A DNA stretch of 64,000 nt from Nymphaea colorata. Taxonomy: Eukaryota > Streptophyta > Magnoliopsida > Nymphaeales > Nymphaeaceae. The notes under the pieces were generated by a model. It searched no databases. It saw nothing but the letters and a program-made list of their open reading frames with translations, and was not told the origin of the DNA. Positions 20,901 through 50,579 of this stretch are shown here, in pieces (the first letter of the stretch is position 1; every line of letters begins with the position of its first letter). Made by a program: the position numbers and the translations under genes. Where the stretch lies: positions 6,908,417 through 6,972,416 of the forward strand of contig NC_045149.1 in NCBI RefSeq assembly GCF_008831285.2. Reading direction: 5' to 3'.

Positions 20901-22263
20901 TACCTTTCCTACTGAGCAGATTGTTGCTAACGAGGTAGTGATTCTTTTGTTCCTTTTCACTGCAATTTATGCTTTAATTTCACTAGCAAAGTTGGCTGAT
21001 TTTTCCTGTATTTAATTTTTAACTACCATGGAGATAGTTTGCATCTCTTGTTACCCTGTCTGTTTCCATGCATAGATGCTTTTATCATCAACGTACATCC
21101 ATGTGAGAGAATTATTGTGCATCTCACCAGTTACCACTTCAAAGATATGCTTTTGCAATGGGATTGCATCAAGGCGAACTAAGGAAAACTCAACGATCGT
21201 GTCAATCCTTGCAGAAATGCATTTCAGTAACCAAAAAGAAAGTACATAAAAAATGTATAGGTTTAACCATGAGGCCTGCCTTATTTTTCTGGGAACCGTA
21301 TCTCAGTCAGTGCAACCTTCTTTGGTGAAACAAAAGAACTTCCTTTAGCAGGACTTAGGTTTCTATACATGGGTTGGCAAATGGTGGCATTATAATTTAT
21401 GCTTGTGTATTTTATTGTGATATTGTGTTCTTTTTCACAGAAGACTTTTGATGATTTGGTTTCATGAATGATATTTCACATACAAGGGTTGTTACAGTGG
21501 GAAAAGGATGTCAACTCTCTCTATTTATAGTGCTTCTAGAAGTACTCATATTTTTTCACATTTTCCTATGCTTATTAAGATCTCTGAAGTTGTCAAATGG
21601 AGAAACCAAGGATGCTAGATAATTATTCCTCGGGCCCCTTTCAACCCAATGAAGTGATAGTTAGCATAAAAGCAAAAAGTGCTCTTATCCTTAAATAACT
21701 CCATACTCAATAGCTGAAAATTTAAAAGGTGGTTATGCCTTTCTCAAGGGCACGATGGACTTAGAGATGGTAGGAGCACCAGTATCAAGCTAGGTAGGCA
21801 ATTACTTTTACTGCACTACCTTTGAGTTGTGGCAAATAAATTCTTTTATGGTAATTATTTTGCACTAAACTAGCTAGATGGGTAGGAAGTTAGCTGAAAT
21901 TAACATCCTACTGCAACTTATACCGTGAAATGTTACAAGCAGAAAAGAATGTGCAGCCTAACTAAAATGTAATTTTTCCATGTTTTTAGATTTTAAATAG
22001 CAATGCTTCATAGTACTGACACTTATTGAGGTAAACATCTTAAATTGAGCCCCCTTTAAATGAAAAGCCTAGTTTGCAAGAAAACTTCTACTACTGGATA
22101 TCTTTTTTGTGTTCCCTTATTATGTTGCTCGTGATCTAATTGTGCTCCTTTTCATGCATTGCAGTTGAGGAATTATATGTGTTTGGGCCTTGTAATGATG
22201 GTAGAATCTGAAAAAATATCAGCATACCGCGATGAATTGAAGTCTTTGGTAAATGGATCCTAG
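17919..22263 (+). CDS. BCCIP: BCCIP/Bcp1 homologue (p21- and BRCA2-interacting family)
   Basis: Eight exons: 17919-18057, 18284-18354, 19245-19469, 20070-20279, 20415-20480, 20693-20782, 20884-20934, 22165-22263. All introns are GT-AG, and phases join to a 316-residue protein. The start MPPRRPARRSGRPR gives a basic, possibly nuclear-targeting N-terminus, followed by an acidic stretch (SSENSLDNDE). The family block comes next: FADFEFFDPKPSDFHGVKNL, then VGTVVRID, DVGLLVSQRMINLP, LPPLYDALFDEISWATEDE, and near the end WSFTFPTEQ and LRNYMCLGLVM. Length and order match plant BCCIP homologues. In yeast, Bcp1 acts in nuclear export and as a chaperone for a ribosomal protein; in animals BCCIP is linked to DNA repair and ribosome assembly. 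The plant role is inferred from the family. The largest intron (20935-22164) shows no recognisable element. Confidence 0.93.
20488..20528. repeat. (TC)n microsatellite in BCCIP intron 5
   Basis: CT repeats interrupted by one CACA, directly after the exon 5 donor. Confidence 0.85.
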
Positions 22264-22678
22264 CTGGTGGTTGGACGAGCTCAGTGCCTACCTACTCACT
22301 TTGTTATTTCTCATTAATCTGTTCTTTTCCTTGTTTGTGGCCAAAAATCTAAGAAATTTTCCTCCTAGTCCTTTCTTTTTCACTTAAATTATTGTTCATG
22401 CTGCGACATGATGCGTTGGTGGAGAGATGAAAAAAAGATTGGTCAACAAAAATGTATGGCAAACGTATGAAGAGATGAGACCGCTACTTTGCATAATTAA
22501 GGGAATTTTGTTAGCCTTCCCACAATCTTTCTCTATATGTGTCTCTTTGTGTGTGTGTGTGTGTGTGTATGTATATATGCAGCCACTTTGTTTTACTTGT
22601 TTTCTTAATTTTTCCCTTCCTCTCTCCTCGAACTTGAAATCCTTTTAATAGCATCATTCAAGCTCTTGTATACACATA

Positions 22679-22808
22679 GAGGGTGTTTGGTAACGAGAAC
22701 GGTGCATTCTTTAGAACAGAATGTTCTATGAATGCTTTTCTAAAAATAGGCGGGTTCGTGGAACACAGTGTTTCAAAGAACACACTGTTCCTGGCACGAA
22801 ACACCCTC
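22679..22808. mobile_element. MITE, 130 bp, with terminal inverted repeats
   Basis: It begins GAGGGTGTTTGG and ends with the near complement CGAAACACCCTC. Further pairing follows (GAACGGTGCATTC against GAACACACTGTTC). It is flanked by TA on both sides. The TA target suggests a Tc1/mariner or related DNA transposon, but a PIF-like 3-base target cannot be ruled out. Confidence 0.78.
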
Positions 22809-23924
22809 TAGTTTACCTGCCTCTTCTACAACGAAAATGGTTTGCATTATTCTCTCTGTCCAAACCGGGAACCGATCATACTCATAATATTTGCTGCCGT
22901 ATGCTACAAAGGTGTTCCCTTAGATGAGATGAGATGACAGGATCTGGATATATTAATGAATGTGTTGAATGTTAGAGCACTGGCAACAAGTTAGATAATC
23001 GGAGGTTCTTCTTGTTCGCAACGTCTCTGAGCAACAAGCGTTCAATCCCTTTTTTGGCTCAAAATTAAACTTAAAAGAATTTAAGGCGACATTAGAATCT
23101 TTTTTAAATGCTGTATGAGGTTTTGTACAGTAAGCTTGGACTTGGGCTGTTACAGGTATCCGGCGTGTCGGCGGTTTGCAGAAGGCGAAACATTGATAGA
23201 CCCTCAGGCAATTTCCATCCACAAGGTTCTAAAAACTTGAAGGTTGCACTTGATTATTGTTCACATCACTGCGGACCTCAAATTTACTGTTTTGAGGTCT
23301 GATACCCCCTCCCCTGGACCTCAATTCCACTATTTTTATACAATGTAGCATGGATTCACGATCTATGTTGCGGGGTTGATGCTTAAATCTACAGTTTGCG
23401 AAAATTATGGATTTCATCAAGGCTGGAATTGAATGCAGTTCTTTCGTCTATAATAGGCGTTCTTCTATGATCACACTAACCATTTTTAGATGTGGGCTTT
23501 TCGTGTATAAATTCTGACAAACATTGTTTTGTAGCCATATTAACAAGTCACACAACGCACGGTGTTGATGCTGCTGCTGACAACTTTGATTCAATGAAAC
23601 TGGCTTATCTCACCATATCTGTATGCATCTAGCAATTTATATAAATGCACCAACAAAACGAAATAACTCCCACTGGTGGCTGTGCAACAAGAAGAACGCG
23701 ATAGAGGTGAAAAACTTGAACTTTGTTTTGTTTTAAGTTGAAGGAAGTCAAAAGTTTATTGGAAGTGGGGATCTGCTTGATATTCATCTCCTGTAAAAAT
23801 ATAGACAGATGGTAAACATTTCACTTTTGAATTAATATAGAATTTTCACTGATAGTTTGCACTAGAGCAAGGCTGTCGCATGATGCCAACAAAAAAGGTT
23901 TCTTTTCTAATGAAAAATAGAAAA

Positions 23925-24045
23925 TACAACAGCCAAATTACACTGCCAAAATTTTTTTCCTCCTTTTTTTCATCTTGAAAATTACACTGCCAAACAGCCA
24001 AATTACACTGCCAAAATTTTTTTCCTTCTTTTTTCATCTTGAAAG
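23925..24045 (+). repeat. Two-copy tandem repeat, about 66 bp unit
   Basis: ACAGCCAAATTACACTGCC followed by a poly-T/C tract and CATCTTGAAA occurs twice head to tail, upstream of SEC23. Confidence 0.8.
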
Positions 24046-24328
24046 GAAATGTACCCATCAACTTTGAAGGTAACGGGAGAAAATATAATTTATCCTTCGA
24101 GGAGACAGTCGGAGTGTCCCCATTTCGTCCTTTTGCGCGAAATGACACGTACACGGTCGGGGGGCGTTCATGGCGGGTGAGCCCGAGTGGCAGAATCGTA
24201 GTTAAACGTTAAACCGTTCTCGCGCTCGGAAGGAGGAGGGAGCGATCGAGGGTCCGCCATAGAGGAAGGGGAGGAAAACCACCAGCCGGGAAACCAGGAA
24301 CCCGTTCGCCGGAAAGCCACCGCTAGCC

Positions 24329-41777
<17,449 letters not shown>

Positions 41778-44700
41778 CTGGTATTGACACATCAATTTTG
41801 TAAATTTTCATATTGGAAGCTTGTATTGTACAGTAGCAAGTATTTTCTTCTTCATTAATATTTTGTCGCCTTCTTTATTTAATTATTTGTTTGGTTTTGG
41901 TTTGATCTTTCATGTAAAACGTGTATAATTAAGAAAATGTTTCTCGCTGTTCCCCCCCCCCCCCATTTTATGTTGGACGAATCGCTTACATGAATGGGTT
42001 TCGGATAAAGTGGTCTTGATAGTTTTGAACCTCTTTTAAAGGCCTGGAGTAGGTCAAATTAAGGCTAACAAGCTAAAATTACACAAGTCTATACTCACAA
42101 ATGGTCCTGGAGACATGGTGGTGCAGAGCCAGCAAGGTTTGTATCTTGCATTGGAGATTTGATAGTTTACCTACATCCCTTGGCATGGTGACTTAGTCAC
42201 CAGCATTTAATCTTACTTTCCTAATTTGCAAAGTCAAGTCTATCCAGCACCTACTTCTCTTTCTTCTGCCCCTTTTCAGAACCAAACTGCTAACTATGGG
42301 TAAAAGTAAGCAAAGGACGATAACTTAAAATTGCAATTTTCAAAATGAATTTGCGAATTAGGAAGGCCGGACAGATTTGTCAATGCCTAAAATCAGGGAT
42401 GGACGATTGAGGTTCACGCGTTTTCCCAGAGAGCAAGAAAAACAAGATTCTATTTAGGAGAAGAAAAACCCCAAAGCATTCATCGGCCATTTATGGGAAT
42501 CAAAGGCTTACACATGAAAAGAGTTTAACACTACTATCTAACCTGAACGGTAAGGGGAAGAAGACGAGTACGATAAATATGCAATGCTTCTATTCTAAGG
42601 CAGAGGAGGAAGAGAATGGAGCTTTCTCTAGAGCGGATGGCAAGCATCTTGAGTGGTGAGCATTTTTTACAGTATCTTTTGTTGTGTGAGAATTACAAAC
42701 TACCGAACACAGCAGATGGGTCGTGGCCGGGTACCGTTTTGATTAATATCAGAAAACAATATGCAATGCCAATAGTCCTGTAACAAATTAAATAACAAAT
42801 TAAAACTACTTAAAATGGAAAAGTTAACGGTGCGGTTGTTGTTTGCCAATTGACTAAAATTTAAAATTTTTTTGTTAAAAGGTTAAGAGATCGCTCCTGT
42901 TCACTTCTGTTCGCCACCATGAACAGTTCGAACTTATATGACACAACTTGCCTTTCTCACTTCTGTTTTGCCTTTGTGTCCTACGACGGACAGGCTAGCG
43001 AAAGCAGCTTGGGAAATTTTTACCTTCTGACGTGTAGGATTAGTCACTCGATCACGAAGCTTATTTGGTCTACTCAGTGAAACAATAAGCGAACTTCAGC
43101 CTCGTCGCCATAACTATGTTTTCACTTTTCTGGTATACAGAAAAATTTCCCTGTTCTGTTATACAGGAAAGTTTTCCTAATGCAAATAAAAAGAGAGAAA
43201 GAGAGAGAGAGGGAGCCATTAAGTGGGCCACAGATCGGAGATAAGCTGACCCTTTTTTTTTTGTTCTTGGTTCTTATTCGAACTCACATGCAATCAACCA
43301 ATTCTCTCATGGCATTAGTCTTTCAACTGGCATTACCTGTGCTATGGTTCTTACTCTGCTGAGTAGCTTGATGGAACCAAGCCTTTGCAATTTCTTTAAT
43401 CTTCCCCATCCAAGAATCTCCTCCCTTTTCACTCCTTGAAGAGTAAATACAACTAAGTCGGTCCTGTTTTCATGTTTCCATTGAAACTTTCCATGGAAAT
43501 ACCCAGTGTTGACCACATGGAGGGACACGAAACCGCAGGTAATGGTAGCTGGTGAAGTGGTGCTAACCCTGCTAGAAAATTCTTGATTAATCTACAATAC
43601 CGTTGCTTATATTCTAACAGAAGATCTCTATTTTAAGGAAAAGATGCATACCAAAGGGTAGAACTTTTTCGATCGCCCATATTTGTCAGAAAACAAATTT
43701 AACTCCTCATGATGGGATCAAAGCTCGTTCCTCGATCCACCCCACACTTCCAATCTCTTGTTTGGTGCCCGGTTGCTTCAAGCATTTTAGTACTTCCCTG
43801 GGCAGCCAGCTGCTGTTTTGAGAATTAAAGCTGCATCTGAGATTATTTCTGCACAAGGAGGTGGCGGGAATTAGTTCTAATGGTAAACTCACAAAACCGA
43901 CGGAAAGACCACTTTGATTGCAACGAAGCCTGTAATGCAATTTTCTGGTTTCAAAAAGACAATTAAATCCTGTCCCCTTGGCCGGTTTAGGCAGCTTGCG
44001 GATTAACTACACCAAGTACTTCGGCAGCAAAAGATTGAATTAGCAAATGCACTAAGTTCTCAACAATTCGGGCTCATGATAAACCTTCAAGAAAACATCT
44101 ATATTTTGGAGTGAAAAATAAGAAATGAAGACCTGGATGTACTGAACTCTCTTGGGTAACCTGGCTAACCTTAAGATAAATCATCCTTTTGCTGCTGATT
44201 TAACAGATTCCCTACCACATGGAAAGTTCTTAGATGATTATGGATGGGAAACTAGAAAACAACTCATCCAAAACGCCATCGAGAAAGATCGTTATGCAGA
44301 TCTAGGTTCCAATTCATGCCTCCAGCAATCATAAACTGTGTTGCTAGGCACTGCCATCGCCGACCAGATTTAAATGCTTGAAGCCCCACATGATCTACGA
44401 GGTCAGTGTCGTATGCCTCTGACTATAGGCTTTGTGACTGGCATGGACCTTAACACTAATATTATTAAGGATAGAAGCACGCCTTTTATATGTGATATCA
44501 TGTTGAAGGCTATGAGGAACGTCTCATCCACCACGTAATTGTTGCGGCTGGTGCAAATGGCATGCGCCATTGCTCAATTAGCCATCCTGTGCAGTTAAAG
44601 AGCACATCCTTTAGTTACGCATGTCACAGAAAGAAAGAAGCATATTGGGGGAAAGGGTTTAAACAGAAACAATCATTATACTTGAGCTCGCTGAAGGGCA

Positions 44701-44855
44701 GGTTTAAGGGATGGAGATAATTAAAGCTTTGAAAACTCACATACCTCCTATTAAAGTCCATAGAGGCCTAGCAGAAACATGTCTTTGATATGCAGATCCT
44801 TCAAGGTAATAGTCCATCTAAGAATTATTTACTGCCCACTGCAGAGATTGAAACA
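41778..44855. other. SEC23 3' flank and intergenic region
   Basis: About 3.1 kb between SEC23 and the duplicated PPR block. It contains a poly-C run near 41953-41964 and a short (GA)n tract at 43195-43211. Short ORFs (for example 44152-44334) show no family resemblance or splice support. No gene or transposon is identified. Confidence 0.6.
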
Positions 44856-47800
44856 CCTGTAGTAGAAAACTCTGTGGATGACAAACAAGATATCAAATTT
44901 CCAATAAAGCTATAAAACACAGTTTTTATTCCATAAATGAATTATCATCCCTTAGCAGCTACAGAAGAAGTTGGTGATCTTTCATCAATCTTCAAAATGG
45001 AACTTTTCCATCCATTTTCTACAGGAAATGTTGAAGGGCTTTCGTGTTGGACCCTCACCATTCCTATGTGAATCTTTCGAGTAGACATTTGTTTTAGGCA
45101 GCAATGCATCATCGGCCCAGTTGGCTTTGTTTGCATCTTTATTAGTGATGATCAGATCATCAAAATTGTGTGCTGTCCATATATTTAATAAATAATTGCT
45201 ATTAGAAAAGCAACTGAACTTTTTTATTTCTAACATATGCAGGTCACACCGCCAGGAATCATCTCTCTAATGGTTGATTCAGTTCTATGGACATCATCCA
45301 TCTGAATGTAGAGGTCACCCAAAACTGCATATATATCCTCCATTTGCAGATGAGTCCTATCTTCAGATACAAACACATGCAATTTGCCGTTAGTTTTGAC
45401 CCAACTCTTGCCTGGATCTTTCTTTACACCCCTTTGCCTCATTATTTGCCGAAGTTTGGCAACATCATCCCAAAGCGAAGATGCAGCATAAATATTTGAA
45501 AGCAAAACAAAAGCTGAAGAATTAGTGGGATCCAATTGAAGAACTTTCTTTGCTGCTTTTTCTCCCAGAGCCAAGTCCCCATGTATTCTACAGGCAGAAA
45601 GCAAAGATTTCCAGACAACTACATCAGGTTCATAAAGCATCTGGTTGATAAAGCCACAGGCTTCATTTAAGCGGCCAGCACGCCCTAGCAGGTCAACCAT
45701 GCATGAACAATGTGACCTGGTTGGTGTAATCCCGTAGTTCATTGTCATAGTTCTGTAGTGATTGTAACCCTCATCAACTAGGCCTACTCGGCTACAAGCA
45801 GAAAGTACTCCTACAAACGTTATACTGTTTGGCTTAAAACCTAAACGAACCATCTCGTCAAAGAGACTTAGAGCTTTCTCTGCACTTCCAAACTGTGCAT
45901 ATCCAACTATCAAACTACTCCAAGAAGCCACATCCGGTTTAGACATCCATGAGAAAAAGCTCTTGGCAGATTCAAGAGCTCCACATTTAGCGTACATGTC
46001 AATGAGTCCATTTGCTACAGATAGTTCAAGATCAAAGCCAAGTTTATTTGCATAGTCATGAACTTGAATCCCCAATTCTAAGGCAGCTACCTTCGATGCA
46101 GAACTAAGACAGCTGATCAGTGTGACACTGTCGGGCTTCATATCAGACCGGTGCATCAACCTAAACAACCTGCAGACATCATCTACCTCGTTATGCTGAA
46201 TGCATGCTGCCATGATTGCATTCCAAGAGACCGGATCTTGCTTATCCATAACATGAAAGACACTTAATGCATCAGAAAGGTTATAAGTGCCATACATGGT
46301 CAAAAGCGCATTGCACACAGCAACATTTATATCAAAACCTGATTTAATAATGTACGAGTGAATTGATTGGCCAACAATTAAAGAAGGAAAACTTCTACAT
46401 GCACTAAGCAAGCAAAGAATAGTCACCGAATCTGGTACCGTGCCATAATTTTGCATTAGAGCAAATACATGCAAGGCCCCATCAACATACTGACTGCAAG
46501 CATGAGCACCTATGATTGCATTCCATGATGCTACGTCTGGATCCTGTATCATGTAAAACGACTGCCGAGCTGAGGCCAGATCTCCACATTTTGCATACAT
46601 GTCAATGAGGGAACAACCAACAAAGACATCACGAGAAAATCCATGTTTCATACTTAAACCATGTATTTGTTTCCCCTGCTCTAAAAGAATGGAACTGCTA
46701 CAGGCCTTCAAGACGCTGCCAAAAGTCAACTCGTTGACACTCTTATCTGCTGTCAACATTTCCTTGAATACCCAGAGAGCCTCAAACACAAAATTGTTCT
46801 GCGACAACCCTGCTATCATGGAAGTCCAGGAGACCATGTTTTTATCACCAATTCGATCAAACACGATCTCTGCGTCTTCAACCACGTTGCATTTAGTATA
46901 CATTGAAACCAATGCGTTCTGAACAAGCGGCTCCAATCCATCTTCACTTTTGACCACATGACCATGCATTTGTCTGCCCAATTCCACATCTTGCAGAATC
47001 GAACATGCCCTCGCTATATTAGCCAATACAAACTTATCAGGGGTGAGACCCCCCTGCCTCATACGCCGATAAAGTCGAACAGCTTCCTTTCCATCACCAT
47101 GCTGTGAATATCCAGCAATGATGGCAGTCCATGAAACGAAGTTTCTAACCGGCATTTCATCGAACACTCGGCGAGCATTTCCTAAACTCCCACATTTCCC
47201 ATACATGTTGAGAATGTGGTTCCACAGTATTGTATCTGGTGGATCTCCATACTTTACCAAGTGATCGTGAACTTGCTTGCCATGTTCCAACGACTTCAAA
47301 TTCGAGCTAGCTTGAATTAAGCGGGCATACGTTCCGGCGTTAACCTTGAAATCAGTCTTCGTTAGGGACTCAAATGCTCCAAATGCCTCGTGATACTTGC
47401 CTTGCTTGCACAATCTGCTGATTTCATCGTTGCCGAATTGTTGGGTCCTAAATTTGGTGGTCGAAACTTGATGGGTACAATCAAAATGCCGTCTTTGAAG
47501 CTCATAATGACGAGAGATAGAAGCCTTAATGACTCTAGCATTTTGAGTTCTATGAGCGGCAATCATAATACGGGGAATCCACCAAAGAAATAGCTGTTCA
47601 AATTTCCAAGAACACGGTTAGACGGGCAGGAGAGATTCGAATGCGTTTCTCGACAAGAGGTGCATAGCAGTTCATTTTTCCGAGCGATCAAAGGGAACAG
47701 AATAACCGATTCCCTGGCGGCCGGTTCTCTACCAACTTCTCTTCTTGCTTTTCGTTGCGACCGGAATCAGGATTCGGACCTGTTGGCATTCAAACTTCAT

Positions 47801-48446
47801 AAAAATATGGGAAGACAATGTAATACAATGGAAATTTAAGTTGTGAAACACCAAGAAAATTTTCTGGTAGCATGGAGAAAGGAAAGGAGATGGTAATGAC
47901 CAGAAATATTTTGAAAATAACAAATTCTCCGTTGCAGAATTTTTATTGCAAACGGCAACGATGAGTGGTAAACTACTTAATAGATTGTAAAAGGAAGCAT
48001 GAGAGGTTTAAGTTAAAAAACCTTGTACTTAGTCACAACTCTGCTGCTGTCCTCCTAAGCCATGATCATCCGACCTTTTTCCAGACCCATTGGAAGGTTC
48101 TCCAATGTATTTAAAAAGACAAGATTTCAACTTTTGATGCCCCAACTGAACGCTTTTTATCAATTTTTAGGTTTACAAAATATTTGGGATAATTTCTCCA
48201 ATTTGGCACATGCAATGTTGGGAGATATAGGACATGTTTGAGTGGCAGTATTAAAACTCCGTTTTTGAGGCAAGATGTTGTTTAGCTTGGCAATTAAATC
48301 GTATTCGGTGGTGGCCAAAATTGGGTTTGTGAAAAATCCAACTTTAACAAAACATCAAAATTCTGACATGCTGGAAGATTTTGACTCGAAATAGGAAACA
48401 TTTCCATCTGAATTAACCAACCAAAAACAACTATCCAGTCTAATAA
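44856..48446 (-). repeat. Segmental duplication, copy 1 (intact PPR block)
   Basis: About 3.6 kb that recurs in the same orientation at 56161-59702. The match begins at CCTGTAGTAGAAAACTCTG and ends at CCAGTCTAATAA, then both flanks diverge at once. It covers the PPR gene, its 3' flank and about 0.9 kb upstream (47567-48446), where no other gene is seen. Confidence 0.93.
45230..47566 (-). CDS. Pentatricopeptide repeat protein, PLS class, E subgroup
   Basis: Intronless, 778 residues. PLS-class PPR proteins bind organelle RNA in a sequence-specific way, often for C-to-U editing or processing. The N-terminus (MIAAHRTQNARVIKASISRH) is basic and could be a mitochondrial or plastid targeting peptide. 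From about residue 45, PLS repeats run with family signatures such as NALVSMYTKCN, LEQGKQIHGLSMKHG, LIDMYAKCG and SWNAIIGAHA. The C-terminus has the E domain (MVDLLGRAGRLNEA, VVWKSLLSACRIHGD, LSNIYAASSLWDDVAKLR, then GKSWVKTNGKLHVF) and stops without a DYW domain. Proteins of this type need a partner supplying DYW deaminase if they edit. Order and sequence resemble Arabidopsis At3g53360 as I recall it; this was not checked. A near-identical broken copy lies at about 56530-58822. Confidence 0.94.
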   Translation of the reverse strand: MIAAHRTQNARVIKASISRHYELQRRHFDCTHQVSTTKFRTQQFGNDEISRLCKQGKYHEAFGAFESLTKTDFKVNAGTYARLIQASSNLKSLEHGKQVHDHLVKYGDPPDTILWNHILNMYGKCGSLGNARRVFDEMPVRNFVSWTAIIAGYSQHGDGKEAVRLYRRMRQGGLTPDKFVLANIARACSILQDVELGRQMHGHVVKSEDGLEPLVQNALVSMYTKCNVVEDAEIVFDRIGDKNMVSWTSMIAGLSQNNFVFEALWVFKEMLTADKSVNELTFGSVLKACSSSILLEQGKQIHGLSMKHGFSRDVFVGCSLIDMYAKCGDLASARQSFYMIQDPDVASWNAIIGAHACSQYVDGALHVFALMQNYGTVPDSVTILCLLSACRSFPSLIVGQSIHSYIIKSGFDINVAVCNALLTMYGTYNLSDALSVFHVMDKQDPVSWNAIMAACIQHNEVDDVCRLFRLMHRSDMKPDSVTLISCLSSASKVAALELGIQVHDYANKLGFDLELSVANGLIDMYAKCGALESAKSFFSWMSKPDVASWSSLIVGYAQFGSAEKALSLFDEMVRLGFKPNSITFVGVLSACSRVGLVDEGYNHYRTMTMNYGITPTRSHCSCMVDLLGRAGRLNEACGFINQMLYEPDVVVWKSLLSACRIHGDLALGEKAAKKVLQLDPTNSSAFVLLSNIYAASSLWDDVAKLRQIMRQRGVKKDPGKSWVKTNGKLHVFVSEDRTHLQMEDIYAVLGDLYIQMDDVHRTESTIREMIPGGVTCIC

Positions 48447-48945
48447 GAATCTGAATTAAACTTTTAAGTTATATCTGAATCCGAATTAAGTCCGAAAAGT
48501 TATATCTGAATCAGATTTATGACTTTTTATAGCTCAGTTATCAAAAGTTGTGCCTTCAACAAAATCCAATTTAAAACCATGTAATTAGGAAGCCAGCTTT
48601 AGTGGCATTAGTTGGTATATGCACATCAAGAGAAGAATTTGTCAACAAAGCTTCCTCTGATGCTAATGGCTGGCATTTCTATTATTCTGGCTCTCTTAGC
48701 CTCTCCTATAAGACTCAAACTATGAATAACAAGAAATGGCCATTAACTGCTTCCGTGGTGAAGAAACAAAAAAAATTTAGCAGATTATCTGCACTTTGAT
48801 AGACAGGTGATTTTTTTAAGCTTACTCAAATATGACAGCGGGACAGAACAACAGGTAACAGTACTAGAAGCCTCATTTTTTTATATTCAAGCATGGAAAT
48901 CACAACATCTAGCAGTGTTTCAAGCATAAAAGTCAAATATGATAA
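48447..48945 (-). repeat. Family R repeat, inverted copy
   Basis: Reverse complement of sequence found at 50120-50515 (for 48541-48945) and at 51175-51460 (for about 48447-48690). It contains the shared block AATGCCAGCCATTAGCATC, complement here, and AAGAATTTGTCAACAAAGC. Confidence 0.85.
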
Positions 48946-49538
48946 AATATGAGCATAAATAACTTATTGAGAAAATTAATAAGCTAACAGTTAAAACATC
49001 TTAACCAACCATGTGAAAATTAAGTAATAAATATTTGCTTATAAAAAGAAAATATAAAAGTTCAAAATATAAAGCAATTTATAGTCAAATTCAATAAAAA
49101 AACTCGACTTGTTGAAATGCACATATATATATAATATAATAATTTATTTTTCATACATATTTGAAATGGGCCCAAGCACACTTAATTTGAAGAGTATTTT
49201 GATTATAAAAAATTAAAATTTAAAAAATATTAAGAAATCAAGCATATCTTAAAAAATTAAAAAATAGAGATAAACTCATTTAAATAATTAAGTTGAGTTC
49301 AAGTTCACTAAACTTGAACTGTTAATGCTTGATTAGGCTCGAAAATGGGTAACAACTTTTACATACTCATTTTTTAATTAAAATAACCGGTTTCAAAACC
49401 CTTTGTCTCAAGCGGGAAAATTTAACTTTTCCCCGTTTAGATTTCTTGGTTTCTAAAAGTTTTTGTCCCCAAATGCAGCCCTAAGGCCACGTTTGAGGGC
49501 CATGAAAAATTCATGGAGGGGTTTTCTTCTTTTTTTTT
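48925..49538 (+). repeat. Left arm of a long inverted repeat
   Basis: It is the reverse complement of 54051-54605 with moderate divergence. Shared landmarks are CATAAAAGTCAAATATG, TTAACCAACCATGTGAAAA, TTGAAATGGGCCCA, TTAATGCTTGATTAGGCTCG and AGGGGTTTTCTTC. The left arm has a few extra bases near 48960-48990. Confidence 0.88.
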
Positions 49539-50119
49539 ACATTAAATGTTGAAAACCGATACACTACGTTATTGAAACCGGTTCACCGGTTTAGGGTAAA
49601 AAATTAGTGATCGGTGTTCTGCTTTATAGAGTTTTGTTTCCTTCATTTTTGTCTTTGGCTCTCTTCTGTCGACCATCCTCACCAGTCACCAGCTCACCGT
49701 CGTTGCGCCGCACACCAGCACGACAGCTCCTCCGTCTGGCTGGTCCACAGTTCCGGCATCCGGTATCTAGCCACAGCCCACCGACATCCCGTGACCCTAT
49801 CATCGATCTCTGCCGATTCCGAACTGCCACTGGTATGAGGTATGTAACATTGAGTCATTGACCCTCTCTTTCATACGCTCTCTCTTTGTCTCTAACATTG
49901 ATTAAGGAACCTGTTAGTGTTTCAAACATGGTTGCTTCTTTTCAAATGTTCATAATCTATTTGTATGTCTTGTGGGCTTTCTGTACTCAAATAATTTATC
50001 TTTTGCAGTTAATTGCTTTATTCATGGACTGACTTTGTCTGGCTTGTTTTTGTTTGACAGTTTGAAGACGATGACAGAAGATGTCACTTTGAACTTGACA
50101 TTTCTATTATGCTTTTGAG

Positions 50120-50515
50120 ATAAAGAAACACTGCTAGATGTTGTTATTTCCATGCTTGAATATAAAAAAATGAGGCTTCTAGTACTCTTACCTGTTGTTC
50201 TGTCCTGCTGTCATCTTTGAGTAAGCTTAAAAAAATCACATGTCTATCCTCAAAGTGCAGATAATCTGCTGAACTTTTTTTGTTTCTTCACCACAGAAGC
50301 AGTTAATGGCCATTTCTTGCAATTCATTGTTTGAGTCTTCTAGGAGAGGCTAGGAGAGGCAGAATAATAGAAATGCCAGCCATTAGCATCAGAGGAAGCT
50401 TTGTTGACAAATTCTTCTCTTGATGTGCATATACTAACTAATGCCACTAAAGCTGGCTTCCTAATCACATGGTTTGAAATTGGATTTTGTTGAAGGCACA
50501 ACTTTTGATAACTTT
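50120..50515 (+). repeat. Family R repeat, second copy
   Basis: Carries AATGCCAGCCATTAGCATC, TTGACAAATTCTTCTC and TTGAAGGCACAACTTTTGAT at its right end, after which the zinc-finger fragment begins. Confidence 0.85.
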
Positions 50516-50579
50516 TGATGCGGAGAACAGTTTGGAAAGTGGGAGGCTCTTGAATCGCATCATCTCGCCAAACATGCAG
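50511..50579 (+). pseudogene. Captured exon fragment of a C2H2-type zinc-finger gene
   Basis: From 50519 one frame reads CGEQFGKWEALESHHLAKH, then a codon split by a donor GT (G|GTAAAT at 50580). The CGEQF-x-KWEALE-x-HHL-x-KHA pattern is that of a plant C2H2-like zinc-finger family; the preceding Cys is cut off where repeat R ends. No downstream exon was found before 51175, so this is a fragment that kept its splice donor. Confidence 0.62.

Larger units (their letters stand above)
22264..24328. other. Intergenic region between BCCIP and SEC23
   Basis: About 2.1 kb. It holds the BCCIP 3' flank, a (GT)n run near 22547-22569, a 130-base MITE (22679-22808) and a direct tandem duplication of about 66 bases at roughly 23925-24045 (ACAGCCAAATTACACTGCC blocks, each followed by a T-rich tract and CATCTTGAAA). 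A GC-rich SEC23 promoter and 5' UTR begin near 24100. No further gene is seen. Confidence 0.6.

Noticed and set aside
44152-44334. 60-codon ORF near the PPR block
   Set aside because: No family resemblance, no splice context and AT-rich surroundings; it cannot be told from chance.
49607-49861. 84-codon ORF with many Pro and Arg
   Set aside because: CT-rich leader-like sequence inside the transposon complex; open in more than one frame and without family match.
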